A stretch of 64,000 nt of DNA. It comes from Nannocystis pusilla. Its GTDB lineage: Bacteria; Myxococcota_A; Polyangia; Nannocystales; Nannocystaceae. Position 1 is the stretch's first letter. Every line of letters begins with the position of its first letter. The translations under genes and the position numbers were made by a program. The DNA lies in the NCBI RefSeq assembly GCF_026626665.1, contig NZ_JAPNKE010000002.1, forward strand, positions 7,913,168-7,977,167, given 5' to 3'. This document shows, one piece after another, positions 51,454-62,107 of this stretch. Below the pieces are notes generated by a model, which worked only from the letters and a program-made list of their open reading frames with translations, did not search any database and was not told the origin of the DNA.

Positions 51454-53047
51454 CACCGCCCTTGTAACAGCCGGTGCCACGTCCGGACCCACGTCGCCCG
51501 GCTCGCCGTCCCCGGCATGCCGCTGCCGGCGAGCAGCGCGATGCAGGCCGGGAAGACCCACGCCTCACCGGTCTCGGCCGCGGCGATCGCCGCCCGCACG
51601 TCAGGGTGCTCGCGCCCGAGGTACAGGGTCGCCGGCTCGCCGGCCACCCGCGGCGAACCGGCCCCGGCGCACAGCTCCACCCGCTCCGGCGCCCCCGCCC
51701 CGCCGCGCACGGCCGCCCGCAGGGTCGCCAGGAACCGCCGCTCGGCCGCCGACAATGCCGAATCCGGCAACGGTCGCCGCGCCCGGCCGAAAGCCTGCGC
51801 CAGCCGTCGCCAGCCCCGCGCCAGCGCGGCCGAGACCGGCATCTGCTCGGTTCCGCGCGGCGGCGGCGAGCGGAACCGCAGCTGCAGCAGCTCGGCCAGG
51901 ATCCCCCGCTCCGCGGTGCCGAGCAGCAGCACCGGCGGGCCCGGCAAGGCGAATTCGTCGGGGTCTTGCTCGGGCTCGAGGGCGAAGGCCGGCTCGGGTC
52001 GGGCCAGCGCCGGCAGGTTCTCGATCGCCAACCACCGCCGCTCGTCGCGGCTCACCAGCGCCGGCACCACCGGCAACGCCAGCACTTCGGCGGCGCGCCG
52101 ACGCGAGCGCAGCGCCTGCAGCAGGAGGTGCAGCACCCGCGCCTGGCTGGTCGCCGGCAGGCTCGCCGAGCGGGCCCCGGTCGCCAGCATCAGCTGCACG
52201 CCGGCGTCGACGATCGCCTCGAGCGCGGGCGCGATCGCCTCGCGCAGGTCGGCCGCGGTCGCGGCCGGGGTCAGCTCGCCGGCCGCGAACTTGTCGGCCA
52301 GCTCGACCACCGCCTCGAAGCAGGGCGCCCGCGTGACCCCGACGTGGGTCGACACCACCCCGTGGACGAGCAGCCAGATCCGCGCCGGCTCGCCGCGGTG
52401 GGCCAGGGCCACCGTGCCGCGCAGCTTGAACGGCGGCAGCTCGAGCTCCGCGCGCGCGAGGTAGCCGCGCAGGCCGTCGCCGATGTCGACGCCGTCGACC
52501 CGGACCGCCGCCGGCGCGAAGCGGGCGACATCGGCCAGGTACGTGCGCGCGCGCGCCGGGTCGAGCTCGGCGCCGCGGACCACGAACTCGGTCCCGCGGC
52601 CGCCGGATGGATCTGCACCTTCGGACAGGTTCGCGCGCCCCTGCCCGGCGCACTCGAGGCGGCGCACCAGCCCGTGCGAGCGCGCCACGATCTCGACCCG
52701 CCCGGGCCGCAGCGCCGGCAGGGCCAGCAGCGCCAGCGCGCCCGCCTCCTCGAGCGCGAGCAGGGCCCGGTGGCGCCGCTCGGCCTGCACGCCGGCGTCG
52801 AGCAGGTCGGCCAGCGCCAGCAGCAGCTCGCGCCCGATCGCCGCCCCGTCGTCGCGCACGCGCACCGAGGCGCGCCCGAGCTCGACCTCGACGGTGCGCG
52901 CCCCGCCGACAGCGACCGCCGCACCAGCTTCGCCGGCAGCTGCCACGGCCCTTGCAGCTGCGCGGTCGCCAGCTTGCGCAGCTCCGCCTCGATGTCGATC
53001 GCCAGCAGCTGGCGCAGGTCGACCGTCTCGCTCACCCCCGCCCCCAT
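51453..53047 (-). CDS. Degenerate GHKL-ATPase-like partner protein (frameshift near 52933)
   Basis: About 531 residues. N-terminus 'LRQLLAIDIEAELRKLATAQ', then a region aligning by eye with the HSP90-type ATPase of the neighbouring gene: 'ELVRRSLSAGARTVEVEL' corresponds to the N-box helix and 'VRVRDDGAAI' to the G1 motif DxG. The N-box Asn and the glycine-rich G2 lid (GxxGxG) are missing, so ATP binding is doubtful. The remainder ('LLRGTVALAHRGEPARIWLL', ...) is unrecognised. One lost G near 52933 breaks the frame. GTG 53035 is an alternative start. It lies between the ATPase-transglutaminase gene and a SpoU gene. Confidence 0.65.
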
Positions 53048-53264
53048 GTCCCCCCGGACTTTTTTCAAAAAGGTGCCCCTCGAGGTGTCTCTCGCTTCTC
53101 GGCCGAGGCTCCGACGCCCGACCTTCATCGACATGTCCCTAAAGACATATTCTGCTCCCTGCTCGGCGCGTGCCGCCCTTCGAGGGGAAACCAAGAACAT
53201 GTCCCGGGAGACATATCCAGACCTGACCTCTCTCAAGCTGTCCCGAGGGACATCTCGCGCTCCC
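53048..53264. repeat. Three-dyad cluster between the ATPase pair
   Basis: Strict dyads at 53134-53147, 53200-53213 and 53239-53252 in 217 bases. The two genes are on the same strand, so the cluster lies inside the presumed operon and could form hairpins in its RNA. Confidence 0.85.
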
Positions 53265-56229
53265 TCACGCCGGCCTCCCGCGGGCCGCCTCGTGGACCGC
53301 CTCGCGGGCCGCCTGGCGCAGCAGGCGGGCGGTGCGTTCGGGGCCGAGGTCGAGGCGGTCGAGCAGATAGTCGAGGGCCGCGAACACGGCCGCGGCCGGG
53401 CGCGCCGCCAGCACCCCGGCGGCGTCCAGCAGCCACGGGTTCTGGGCGCCCGCCACCACCACCCGGCGGCCGCGCAGCGGCGACTTGCGCAGGCGGAGCG
53501 GCGCCAGATCGAGGCTGCGCAGCTCCTCCGGGCCGAGCGACGGGCTGGCGAGCACCTGCCACGGCTCCCCCGCCGCCGTCAGACGGGCGCTCACCGCCTT
53601 CAGCAGTTCGGTCTCCCCCGCGGTGCTCAGCAGCGCGTCCCACAGATCGAGGTCGGTCGCCCCGAGCGCGTCGGCCACCGCGCGGGCCTCGGGGCGCTCC
53701 TCGTCGAGCACCGCCGCGTCGCCGGCCAGCGCGTCGACGGCCAGCGGCGAGCGCCGGCGCGTGCGGTACAGCCGCCCGCGGGCCGCCAGCCGCTTGGCCT
53801 GCGCCAGCGACAGCGCCCCGCCGGCAGCCGTCGGCACCAGCGGCCGCTCGAACACCGCCGGCACCGCCTGGAACACCTCCGGCTGCTGCAGCGCGCCCTG
53901 CAGCAGCCGCGACAGGTCGCCGCTCGCGTCGAGCGCCACCCGCCGGCGGGTCCGCTCGCGCAGCAGCCCGAACAGCGCCACCGCGAACAGCGCCGCAGCC
54001 CCCACGGCCAGCCCCCACGGCGCCAGCGGTCGCCGCCACGACATGGCCGTTCCGACATGCTCCGAAGAACCTGCCCCGACGGCCATGTCGCCCGGCGGCT
54101 CGCCCGGCGGGGCCGGCGGGAGCTCGGCGGTGTCGGCCGCGGCCAGCGAGCCCGTCGTGTCCGCCGCCGCGTCGACCTCCCCGGGCTCGAGCGGCCCGGC
54201 CGGCGTGCCCAGGGCCACCCCCGTGCTCGCGTCGGCCACCGCCCACTCGCCGTCCTGCCCGCGGTACTCGGCCCACGCGTGCAGCCACGGGTTCACGCGC
54301 CCGTCCTGGCCGACGAACCCGATCGCCAGCCGCGACTCGACCCCCGCCTCCTGCAGCAGCGCCGTCAGCAGCCCGTTCTGCACGTCGCAGTCGCCTTGCC
54401 CGATCTCGAGCGCGCGGGCGACGAAGTGCTCCTCGCCCAGCGCCCGGTGCTGCGCCGCCACCTCCGGCGCGGTGCTGTAGGCCACCAGCTCGCGGGTCAG
54501 CCGGGTCAGCGCCGACACCCGCGCGGCGATCGACTTCCCGCGCAGCGCTCGCGCCTCGCGGCGCACGTCGGCCGGCAGCAGCCCCGACGACACCGGCCGC
54601 GTCGGCGGGCCCGCCGGGGCCGGCGCGGTGCGATACACCAGCGTCGCCTCCGAGGCCTCCGGCAGCACCAGCAGCGCCTCCCCGTCGGCGCCGACCTGCA
54701 GGGCCGCGGGCGCGCCCTCGGGGTGGTCGGCGTCGACCAGCGCCGCGCTGCCGGCGACCACTCGATGGCCCGTCGGCACCGGCACCCGCAGCGGCCCGGC
54801 CGGCGCCCCGAGGCGCAGCTCGACCTCCGGGCACACCTGCTCTTCGGGACATGTCGTAAAGGCGTAGTCGCCGCGCGGCTCGGGCGGGCGGGCCTCGGCG
54901 GTGTCGCCCAGGCGGGTGAACAGCAGCGCCGCGAAGTGCAGGCGCAGGTCGGCCGGGCGGAACGTCAGCGGCGGCTCGCGGGCGCCGGCGCCGGTCAGCA
55001 CGTCGACCTGCGGCCCGCGGTAGCGCGCGGCCAGGTCGGAGTAGCGGGCCGGCAGGTTGGCGCTGGCCGTTTCGCCATGTCCGATGGGACCTGTCCCATA
55101 AGACATCCCCGCGGCCGGCCTGAAGCGGGCCCACACGCGGTCGCCCCACATCGCGTAGGCGGCCCCGCCGGCCAGCGCCGCGCCGAGCAGCGCCGCCAGG
55201 AACATACGCACCGCCAGCGAGCGGCGGACCAGGTCGCGCAGCCCGGCCCACGGGCGCTGCCACCACGGCAGCGGGCGGACCGCGTCGAGCTGGCGGGCGA
55301 TCAGCCCCTCGAGCTCGCGCTGGGCCAGGTCGACCAGGCGGCGCAGCGCCTTGTTGTCGCGCGCGTCGGAGCGCGACAGCATCAGCTCGAGCGCGTCGCT
55401 CTCGAGCAGCGCCTGCGGGGCCAGCCGGCCGGGCAGCTCGGTGAAGTGGACGCGGCTGTTGTCGGTGCTGCGGCCGCCGGCGACCACGAAGTCGGCCAGC
55501 GACGCCGCCGAGCGGACCCGCAGCCCGCGCGAGAACAGCTCGACCCGCGCCGCCTCGCCGAGCGCCACCACCCCGCGCACCCGTCCGCGGCGGAAGCTCG
55601 CGCTCGGGGCCGGCAGCGCGAACGGCTTGTTCACCTTGCGCCCGTTGACCGTCACCACCAGCGGCCGCTCCGGGTCGTCGCGGGTCGCCAGGAAGCGCGC
55701 GTTCTGGAACGCCGCGTCGAACACCCGCCGCTCGAGCGCCTCGTCGACCGCCGCCCGCTCGAGCTCGATCTCCGTGCCCGGCAGGCTCGGCGGCGCGATC
55801 TTCCGCGCCGTCGCCAGGTCGCCTGCGAGCTCGAGCGCCCACGCGCCCGACCTGTCCTCCGGATCAGGCGAGTTCGGGTCGGGCCGGCGCGCGCGAGCGG
55901 ATGGCGATCCGCTCCGGCTCGAAGCGCAGCACCGACCAGAAGCCGACGCCGAAGCGGCCGACCTGGTCGCGCCGCGACTCCTTGCTCGAGGCGTACAGCG
56001 CGAACAAATAGCGGCGCGCGTGAGCGAAGGTCATGCCCTCGCCGTCGTCGCGGCAGCGCAGCACCCACCGCCCGCCGCGGGCCTCGCAGGTGAACTCGAC
56101 CTTCGTGGCCCCGGCGTCGCGGCCGTTCTGCAGCAGCTCGCGCACGAACACCCACGGGTCGGGCCCGTAGCGCTCGGCCTCGGCGCGCGCGCGGGCGCGG
56201 AACTCGGACCCGGGCGGCGCGCTGCTCAT
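53265..56229 (-). CDS. HSP90-type ATPase-transglutaminase membrane fusion protein (frameshift near 55870)
   Basis: About 988 residues. N-terminal GHKL domain with a complete HSP90/MORC-like set: N-box E31, N35, D38 ('FVRELLQNGRDAGATKVEF'), G1 DDGEGM (61-66) and G2 GRFGVGF (91-97). A linker of about 200 residues follows, a membrane helix near 335-360, then a transglutaminase-like domain with Cys in QGDCDV (about 614), His in WLHAWAEY (about 653) and Asp in VADAS (about 665), a second helix near 735-760 and a cytosolic C-terminus. One lost base near 55870, beside a degenerate dyad, joins the parts. I do not know this architecture from described systems. It starts at ATG 56229. Confidence 0.75.
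55092..55105. repeat. In-gene TGTC-N6-GACA dyad
   Basis: TGTCCCATAAGACA within the ATPase-transglutaminase gene, in frame, preceded by a partial copy (CATGTCCGATGGGAC). Encodes part of 'AGMSYGTGPIGHG' just after the first membrane helix. Confidence 0.85.
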
Positions 56230-56835
56230 CCTGCGGCCTCGAGCCGGCCGTGGTGCGACGGGGACACGCGAGCAGTGTACCGGCTGGCGCGCCCGGGACG
56301 AGCGCGCTCGTTTCGAGCCGGCCCCGGGGCGCGCGGACGCGGCTCGGGGCCGGGCGCAGCCCTCGTGCTGCGGACTCCGGGAGCGCGCCCGGCGACGTCT
56401 CGCCGCCGGTGCTCGAGGCCCCGGGATGCAGGACGCCCGCCCGGCTCCCAGGCGCAACGTAGGGTGCCCTGGGCAGCCCGAGCCACGTCACGGTCCGCGC
56501 CAGCCGAGCCGCGCACCACCAGCCCGGGTCGCCTCACGGCCCGCGCCAGCCCAGCCGCGCACCACCGGCCTCGTTCGCCTCACGGTCCGCGCCAGCCCAG
56601 CCGCGCACCACCAGCCCGGGTCGCCTCGCGCCCACCCATCCCGAGCCGCGCTCTACCACCCCGAGCCGCGTCCACGGCGCGCACAGCCCGAACCGCGCGC
56701 CACCGGCCGAGCGCGCACCACGGCCCGCAAGAGAGCGGCCCGGCGTCGCCGATCGCCGCCTCCAGAGGCCCGGGACGGCCGCTCGCTCTCGCCGGCGTCA
56801 TGCACTTCGTGCGGGTCGGCGGCCGGCACCGCCGC
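56230..56835. repeat. Intergenic region with 47-bp tandem repeats
   Basis: No gene. From about 56490 to 56640 there are three and a half copies of a 46-47-base unit (TCACGGTCCGCGCCAGC ... ACCACCAGCCCGGGTCGCC); copies one and three are nearly identical, copy two differs at several bases. Degenerate CCGAGCCGCG motifs continue to about 56730. No TGTC-N6-GACA dyads here. Confidence 0.8.
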
Positions 56836-57327
56836 TCAGATCTCGAGCTTCGCCGGCCCCTCGTCGCTGTGGACCAGGAAGTGCGCGCTGGCCACCGCGA
56901 TCGGGCGCGAGCGGTCGTCTTGCCAGGCCTCGACGCGGACGTTGGTCACGCGGCGGCCCTGGCGGGTCGGCATCCCGCGCGCGAACGTGTCGACCGGGCG
57001 ACCCGAGCGCAGGTACTCCACGGTGAGACCGATCGTCCGCGGCGTCGCCGACAGCTCGCTCTCCCACAGCAGCTGGAAGATCGCCGTCGACTCGAGCAGC
57101 GCGCACAGGGCTCCGCCGTGCAGCGCCGGCAGCACCGGGTTGCCGATCAAGTGCTCGCCGAACCGCATCACGCCCAGCAGCTCGCCCGCGTGCGGCCCCC
57201 CGGGCGCCAGCAGCAGCGAGATCCCCATCGTCTGCGCGTACGGCACCGCCGCCGCCAGCCGGCTCGGGTCACCGGCCGCGCGGGCCTCCGCCAGCACCTG
57301 TCGCAGCCACGAATCGCTCGTGCTCAC
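56836..57327 (-). CDS. PaaI-like hotdog thioesterase
   Basis: 163 residues. Hotdog fold with 'VLPALHGGALCALLESTAIF', the HGG active-site region, and 'IGLTVEYLRSGRP'. GTG start at 57327 overlaps the stop of the second thioesterase gene (GTGA), so the two are translationally coupled and possibly form a heteromeric enzyme. Hydrolyses acyl-CoA; substrate unknown. Confidence 0.85.
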   Translation of the reverse strand: MSTSDSWLRQVLAEARAAGDPSRLAAAVPYAQTMGISLLLAPGGPHAGELLGVMRFGEHLIGNPVLPALHGGALCALLESTAIFQLLWESELSATPRTIGLTVEYLRSGRPVDTFARGMPTRQGRRVTNVRVEAWQDDRSRPIAVASAHFLVHSDEGPAKLEI

Positions 57328-57800
57328 GTGGCCCCCTCGGTGCGGCTGGTCGTGCGCGTGCCGAGCATGAAGGTCCCGGCGCTGGTGGCGATCGGGTCGT
57401 CCTCGTGGTCGAGGAACGCGACCCCGCGGACGAACGCGACGTGGCGCGTCACCTTGTAGCAGTGGGCGCGGGCGGTCACGCCGACGCCGGGAGCGGCCGG
57501 CTTGAGGTAATCGATGCGCAGGTCGAGGGTGGCGATCGCCATCGGCTTGCGCAGCGCCTGGAACACCGCTGCGCCGCAGCAGGCGTCGATCAGCGCCGAG
57601 ATCGCCCCGCCGTGCAGCACCCCGGTCTCGGGGTTGCCGACCAGGCGCAGGTCGTAGGGCAGGAAGATCTCGGCCCGGCCCTCGCCGACGGACCGCAGCT
57701 CGAGGCCGAGCGCGTTGTTGTGAGGCACGGCCCGCATGAAGCGCTGACCGAGCTCGCGCAGGCGGTTCAGGTCTTCCGCGTCGAGTCGCTCGTCGGACAT
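57324..57800 (-). CDS. PaaI-like hotdog thioesterase
   Basis: 158 residues. 'GNPETGVLHGGAISALIDACCG' is the PaaI active-site segment with catalytic Asp, followed by 'IATLDLRIDYLKPAAPG'. Similar in length and layout to the next gene downstream; they probably arose by duplication. Ten bases separate it from the Spo0M-like gene, so all three form one operon. Confidence 0.9.
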   Translation of the reverse strand: MSDERLDAEDLNRLRELGQRFMRAVPHNNALGLELRSVGEGRAEIFLPYDLRLVGNPETGVLHGGAISALIDACCGAAVFQALRKPMAIATLDLRIDYLKPAAPGVGVTARAHCYKVTRHVAFVRGVAFLDHEDDPIATSAGTFMLGTRTTSRTEGAT

Positions 57801-57809
57801 CGATCGTGG

Positions 57810-58226
57810 TTATGCCACGACCTCGACCGGCACGGCGTGCTTCGGGTTGAGCCCGGGGATCTCGGTCTCCGCGATGAGCACGTAGCGCAGGTTCTCCGCG
57901 TTCGCCGCCAGGTCGGCCGGCAGCGTGAGGACCACCGGCATCTCGAGCTGCTCGTCCTTGCCGAGCATCCGTCCGCCTAGCGGGATCGTCACGTTCGCGT
58001 GTTGCTGCCAGAACGCGAAGTCGCCGCGGCCCTGCGCGGTGTACACCATGCGCTCCTCGTCGAAGTGCAGGCGCACGTCCTGGACCGCGACGTCGTAGTC
58101 CCCGCCGCGCAAGATCACTGTGGCGTGCAGCTCGGCGCCGGCGCGCACCGGCGTGTCGACCTTCGACAGCTCGATCGTCGCCTTGCCGATCCCCACGATG
58201 CTCTTGAGTCGGTCCAGGATCTCCAT
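57810..58226 (-). CDS. Spo0M-like (SpoOM) arrestin-fold protein
   Basis: 138 residues. 'LKSIVGIGKATIELSKVDTPVRAGAEL', a typical opening of sporulation-control protein Spo0M homologues, followed by beta strands ('VAVQDVRLHFDEER', 'VVLTLPADLAANAENLRYVL'). About half the length of Bacillus Spo0M, so a single arrestin-like lobe. First gene of the thioesterase operon. Role unknown in this group. Confidence 0.75.
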   Translation of the reverse strand: MEILDRLKSIVGIGKATIELSKVDTPVRAGAELHATVILRGGDYDVAVQDVRLHFDEERMVYTAQGRGDFAFWQQHANVTIPLGGRMLGKDEQLEMPVVLTLPADLAANAENLRYVLIAETEIPGLNPKHAVPVEVVA

Positions 58227-58891
58227 GTCTGGCACTTAGCCGAACCCGGGCCGCGCGGCACGTGAATCTCGGTTCATACGCTGCCTCGCCGGGCGGGCCG
58301 CCGGCTTTCACGGGCGAAAGCGGGTGGCCGGGTGTGGGTCTCGGGCCTTCGTGGCCGCGCCTCCGGTCCTGCGCGCGCCGACCCGGGCCGCCTCGCCACG
58401 CTTCGCACCGCTCGCGGGCCTCGGGATGCCGGCGCGCACCCGTCCGGCCGCGCCGCCTCGCTTCGCACCGCTCGCGGGCCTCGGATGCCGCCGCCCGCAC
58501 CGACCCGGGCCGCGCCGCCTCGCTTTCGCACCGCTCGCGGGCCTCGGATGCCGCCGCCCGCACCGACCCGGGCCGCGCCGCCTCGCTTCGCACCGCTCGC
58601 GGACCTCGGATGCCGCCGCCCGCACCGACCCGGCCGCGCCCCCCGCTTCGCACCGCTCGCGGACCTCGGGTCCTGCGCGCGCCGGTTTGGACCGCGCCAC
58701 CTCCCCGCGCCGCGGCCTCGAGATCGTCGCCGGGTCCGCCGGGTCACACCCGGCTCTGCAGCCTTGCCGAGAGCGGCGGCCGAGCTCGGTGGACCCTCGC
58801 CGACGCGGCCAAGCTCGGCCTTTCGGGCGCACGGCGGCCCGGTCCGTTTCTTGAGCGGTCGGCCGGCCCGCGCTAAAAGCTGAGCTGCGCC
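58227..58891. repeat. Intergenic region with 60-63-bp tandem repeats
   Basis: No gene. Five copies of a unit containing CTTCGCACCGCTCGCGG begin near 58400, 58460, 58524, 58586 and 58647, with GATGCCGCCGCCCGCACCG in the spacer. All six frames stay open for long stretches because of the base composition, which creates spurious frames of 150-200 codons. TAAAAG at about 58874 may be the -10 region of the next gene. Confidence 0.85.
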
Positions 58892-59697
58892 ATGCGTGCA
58901 ATCACTCCTGCCCTGTTCGGCCTGTGTGTCCTCGGCATCGCATGCTCCGGCCGCTCGCGCTCGGACGCCTCCGCCTCCGCGACGCCCGACGCCGCCTCCG
59001 CCAGCACCGTCGCCAGCGGTCCCGGGAACGACCCGTGCGCCGTCTACATCGAGCGGGTCGCGCCGGGCGTGCGCTGCGCTGCCGTCGACGACGCCCACTG
59101 CACCTGCGAGTTGGTCGCGGCAGCGAGCGCGCCGGCGCCCGAAGCGGCCGCGAATCCGAGCAGCGCATCCGGCGCACCCGCCTCACCGGCGGCCGACGCC
59201 GCGGTGGCCAACCTCGAATTCGCCAAGGGCCCGCAGAACACGATCGTGCAGTGCGTGAGCGGCCCGTGTCCGACGCGCTCGGCCGACTTCATCACCGGCG
59301 TCTACCCGCCGATCGCGATCCCGCCGCCGGCGCCACGGTGCAGCTCGAGTTCCGGGCGATGCACTACAAGCCCTACGTCGGCACCTACAACCTCGTGCCC
59401 GGCCGCAACTACATCCAGTTCGCGCTCGAGCGAGAGTTCGGCGCCCCCGAGAGCGCGGTGTTCCAGTTCGAGGGCGCGCCGGCCGGCACCACCGTCGAGT
59501 GCGTCAGCGGCCCGTGCGTCAACAACAAGGCCTACACGGTCGACAAGTTCCCCGAGCTCCCGCTCAAGGACGACGGCGCGACCTTGCTGCTCCGCTTCAA
59601 CGCCCCCGGCTACCGCACCGCGATGACCTCGTTCCAGGTCCGCCGCGGCCCCAACGCGGTGCCCGTGCTGATGGAGAAGGCGCCGCTCGGCAAGTGA
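58892..59697 (+). CDS. Lipoprotein with duplicated CVSGPC motifs, unknown (frameshift near 59325)
   Basis: About 268 residues. Signal 'ALFGLCVLGIAC', an Ala/Ser linker, a Cys-rich part (PCAVY, CTCELV) and an Ala-rich linker. Two modules follow, each with 'VQCVSGPCPTRSAD' or 'VECVSGPCVNNKAY', so a short domain appears twice. One lost base near 59325 joins '..PPIAIP' to 'AGATVQLEFRAMHYKPY'. No family recognised. Confidence 0.65.
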
Positions 59698-59767
59698 GCG
59701 CCCGTCGCTCGCGCGCAGCGGTGCGTCGCCGCGGCGAATCTCCGTGAGGGCGCGGCTCGCCATCGCT

Positions 59768-59773
59768 TATGCT
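59768..59773 (+). promoter_or_regulatory. Possible -10 box (TATGCT)
   Basis: TATGCT ends nine bases before the ATG at 59783, the same hexamer and nearly the same spacing as at 29295. No ribosome site seen. Confidence 0.3.
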
Positions 59774-59782
59774 TCGCCGCCC

Positions 59783-61638
59783 ATGGCGACCCCACCGACC
59801 GATCCGGCCGAGCCTGCGACCGAGCGCACCTCACCTGCGCCCGTGCTCGCGCCGGAGCGCCGCCAGCAGCTCGCACAGGCCGTCGCCGACGCCGGCTTCA
59901 CCCCCGGCCGCCACGACCTCCGCGACGTCGTCGAGCTGCTCGGCGACGACGAGGACCTCGCGGTCCACGTCGAGCGCGCCCTCCTGCGCGCCGGCGCTGC
60001 CGCGGCCCCTGCCCTCCTGCGCCGCTTGCCCGACGCCGAGCCGCCGCTGCGCCCGCGCCTCGTCCGCGTCCTCGGCCGCCTGCCCGCCGACCCCGCTGTC
60101 GACATGCATTTAAAGGCATGTCTCGACGACCATGACCCGAAGACCAGGCGAAACGCCATCGGCGCGCTCGGCAAGCGCGGCGGCCCCGACGTCGCCGCGG
60201 CCCTGCTCGCCCGCGCCCGCGCCGAGGCCTCGCTGCCGCACCTGCGCAGCCTGGTCGAGGCGCTCGGCAAGGTCGGCGACGCCGACGCCCTCGCCTGGCT
60301 CGACGGCCTCGAGACGGGCGACCCCGAGCTGCAGCGGCTGACCGCGCGGGCCCGATTGATGCTCGGCCGCAGCCTCGGCCGCGGCGAGGTCGGCTCGGCG
60401 ATCGATCTCGACGCGATCGCCGCCGAGCCGCGCCCGCTGATGCTCGGCTGCCGCCCCGGCCTCGAGCCGCTGCTGGTCGACGCGCTCGGCCCCGGCTTCG
60501 CCCCGCGGGTCCTCGGCCCCGGCCGCGTCGCCGCCACCCTGCGCGGCCCGCTGCGCGACCTCCTCGCGGTTCGCCTGTGGACCGAGGTCGGCCTGCCGCT
60601 GCCGCCCCTGTCCCGCGGGACAGATCTGCCCGCGACCATCGCCGCCCTGCTGACGAGCCCCGAAGCCCGCCTGCTCTTCAACACATATACCAAGGGACAG
60701 GTCCGCTACCGCCTCGCCTGGGCCCGCGGCGGCCACCGCCGCGCCCTCGTCTGGCAGGTCGCCGCCGCCGCCGCCGCGCGGTGGCCCGAGCTCGTCAACG
60801 ACCCGCGCGAGACGACCTGGGAGGTCGTGGTCGACGACGCGGGTCTGCTCGTCCGCGCCGAGCTGCGCCCGCGTCGCTGGAGCGCGACCGACAAGCCGGG
60901 CGAAGGACTCGCATTCGCCCAGCCCGCCGCCGCCGACCGCCAAACCGCGACCTCGCGCAACACCAGGGACCGCGAACTCGCTACCTCCCGCAACCCCACG
61001 GACCCCGCGACCTCGCGCCACTCCACCGACCGCGAAGCACTCGAGCCCGTCGACGACAAGCCCGCGCTCGAGTCCGCCGACCCGCGATTTTCCTACCGCA
61101 GCGGCGACGTCCCCGCCGCCTCGCACCCGACGATCGCCGCCGCCCTCGCGCGGCTCGCCGAGGTCCGCCCCGCCGACGTCGTCTGGGACCCGTTCGTCGG
61201 CTCCGGCCTCGAGCTGTGCGAGCGCGGCCTGCTCGGCCCGGCCGCGGCCCTCCTCGGCACCGACCTCGACCCGCGCGCCCTCGCCGTCGCGGCGACCAAC
61301 CTGCGCAACGCCGGCCTGCGCGCCGAGCTCACCCTGGCCGACGCCACCACGCATCGGCCGACCGGCGTCACCCTGATCGTCACCAACCCGCCGATGGGCC
61401 GACGCGTGCACCGTGGCGACGTCGGCCCCTTGCTGACCGCCTTCGTGGCCAACGCGGCCGCCGTCCTGGCCCCCGGCGGCCGCCTGGCGTGGATCTCGCC
61501 GCTCCCGCGGGTGACCGACCCGGCCCTCCAGGCGGCCGGCCTGGTCCTGCGCGGCTCGCTCACCCTCGACATGGGCGGCTTCACGGGCCAGCTCAGCGCT
61601 GGGACAAGCCGCTGCGCCCGCCCGGCCGCCGCCGCTGA
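59783..61638 (+). CDS. HEAT-repeat RNA methyltransferase, Trm14/TrmN-like (frameshift near 61596)
   Basis: About 618 residues. HEAT-like helical repeats (about 35-190, 'MHLKACLDDHDPKTRRNAIG'), a THUMP-like middle ('LMLGCRPGLEPLLVDALGPG', 'TYTKGQVRYRLAW'), a three-copy Thr/Ser/Arg/Asp repeat (60947-61040) and a C-terminal SAM fold: 'VVWDPFVGSGLELCERGL' and NPPMGRR, as in tRNA (guanine-N2)-methyltransferases. A lost base near 61596 gives the expected ending 'RWDKPLRPPGRRR' at 61638. A dyad (60609-60622) is in frame as 'LSRGTD', and a second inverted repeat lies at about 60103. Confidence 0.8.
60947..61040 (+). repeat. Coding tandem repeat in the methyltransferase gene
   Basis: Three units of 11, 9 and 11 codons with the phrase ATSRN/H-x-T-D-x-E, lying between the THUMP-like and SAM domains. 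Like the kinase array at 11110-11373, the main unit is 33 bases and stays in frame, but no dyad core is recognisable. Confidence 0.75.
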
Positions 61639-61651
61639 CTTTTGAGTCCAA

Positions 61652-61692
61652 AAGCGAAGAGGCGGGGCGCCGCGCGCTCCGCCTCTTTGCTT
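61652..61692. terminator. Bidirectional terminator between methyltransferase gene and tRNA
   Basis: 14-base stem (AAGCGAAGAGGCGG / CCGCCTCTTTGCTT, one mismatch) with a 13-base GC loop. It lies after the plus-strand stop at 61638 and after the minus-strand tRNA end, so it can end both transcripts. Confidence 0.75.
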
Positions 61693-61705
61693 CGGTTCTC
61701 TAGAG

Positions 61706-61778
61706 TGCCCAGGGACGGAATCGAACCGCCGACACGGGGATTTTCAGTCCCCTGCTCTACCAACTGAGCTACCTGGGC
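61706..61778 (-). tRNA. tRNA-Phe(GAA)
   Basis: 73 bases, full cloverleaf: acceptor GCCCAGG/CCTGGGC, D-loop AGCTCAGTTGGTAGAGC, anticodon stem GGGGA/TCCCC with loop CTGAAAA (anticodon GAA), T-arm with GGTTCGATTCC and discriminator A. The 3' CCA is not encoded. Confidence 0.97.
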
Positions 61779-62107
61779 GTGGGGGCGCAGTGGTACGAGA
61801 TCCGCGGCCGGGCGTCAAGCACCTGGCGCTCCGGACAGGCCCGCCGACCACCCGCCTGGTCGCTCAATTTAGAGATATTTCTCACCACCCCGAAGGCCCC
61901 GCGAGCGCCGGTCCCTCGCCTCACCGCCTCGGGCGCACGGCCCTATCAACTATTCGGAAATCCCGAAAAGATGGTACCGCTCACGGGTACTCACGACATT
62001 GTGCGCCGGAGCGGCCACCTCCCGCCATTCGCAATCACCTTCGCGAGCGCGCGCGGCCTGAATCATCAGAGCCGCGATTCGCCCTCTGCGCTCACGCGAC
62101 CTCGCCC
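61779..62107. other. Intergenic region
   Basis: 330 bases without a gene. A less GC-rich patch (about 61860-62030) probably contains the tRNA promoter on the minus strand. A small inverted repeat (GTACCGCTCACGGGTAC, 61974-61990) is the only structure seen. Confidence 0.45.

Noticed and set aside
53233..55842. An 869-codon minus-strand frame
   Set aside because: Alternative frame of the ATPase-transglutaminase gene; Arg/Gly/Ala-rich with no motifs, while the 819-codon frame has the transglutaminase triad and helices.
56836..58653. A 605-codon minus-strand frame through the repeats and three genes
   Set aside because: Only the last ~160 codons (from GTG 57327) are a real thioesterase; the rest reads minisatellite DNA and other genes out of frame.
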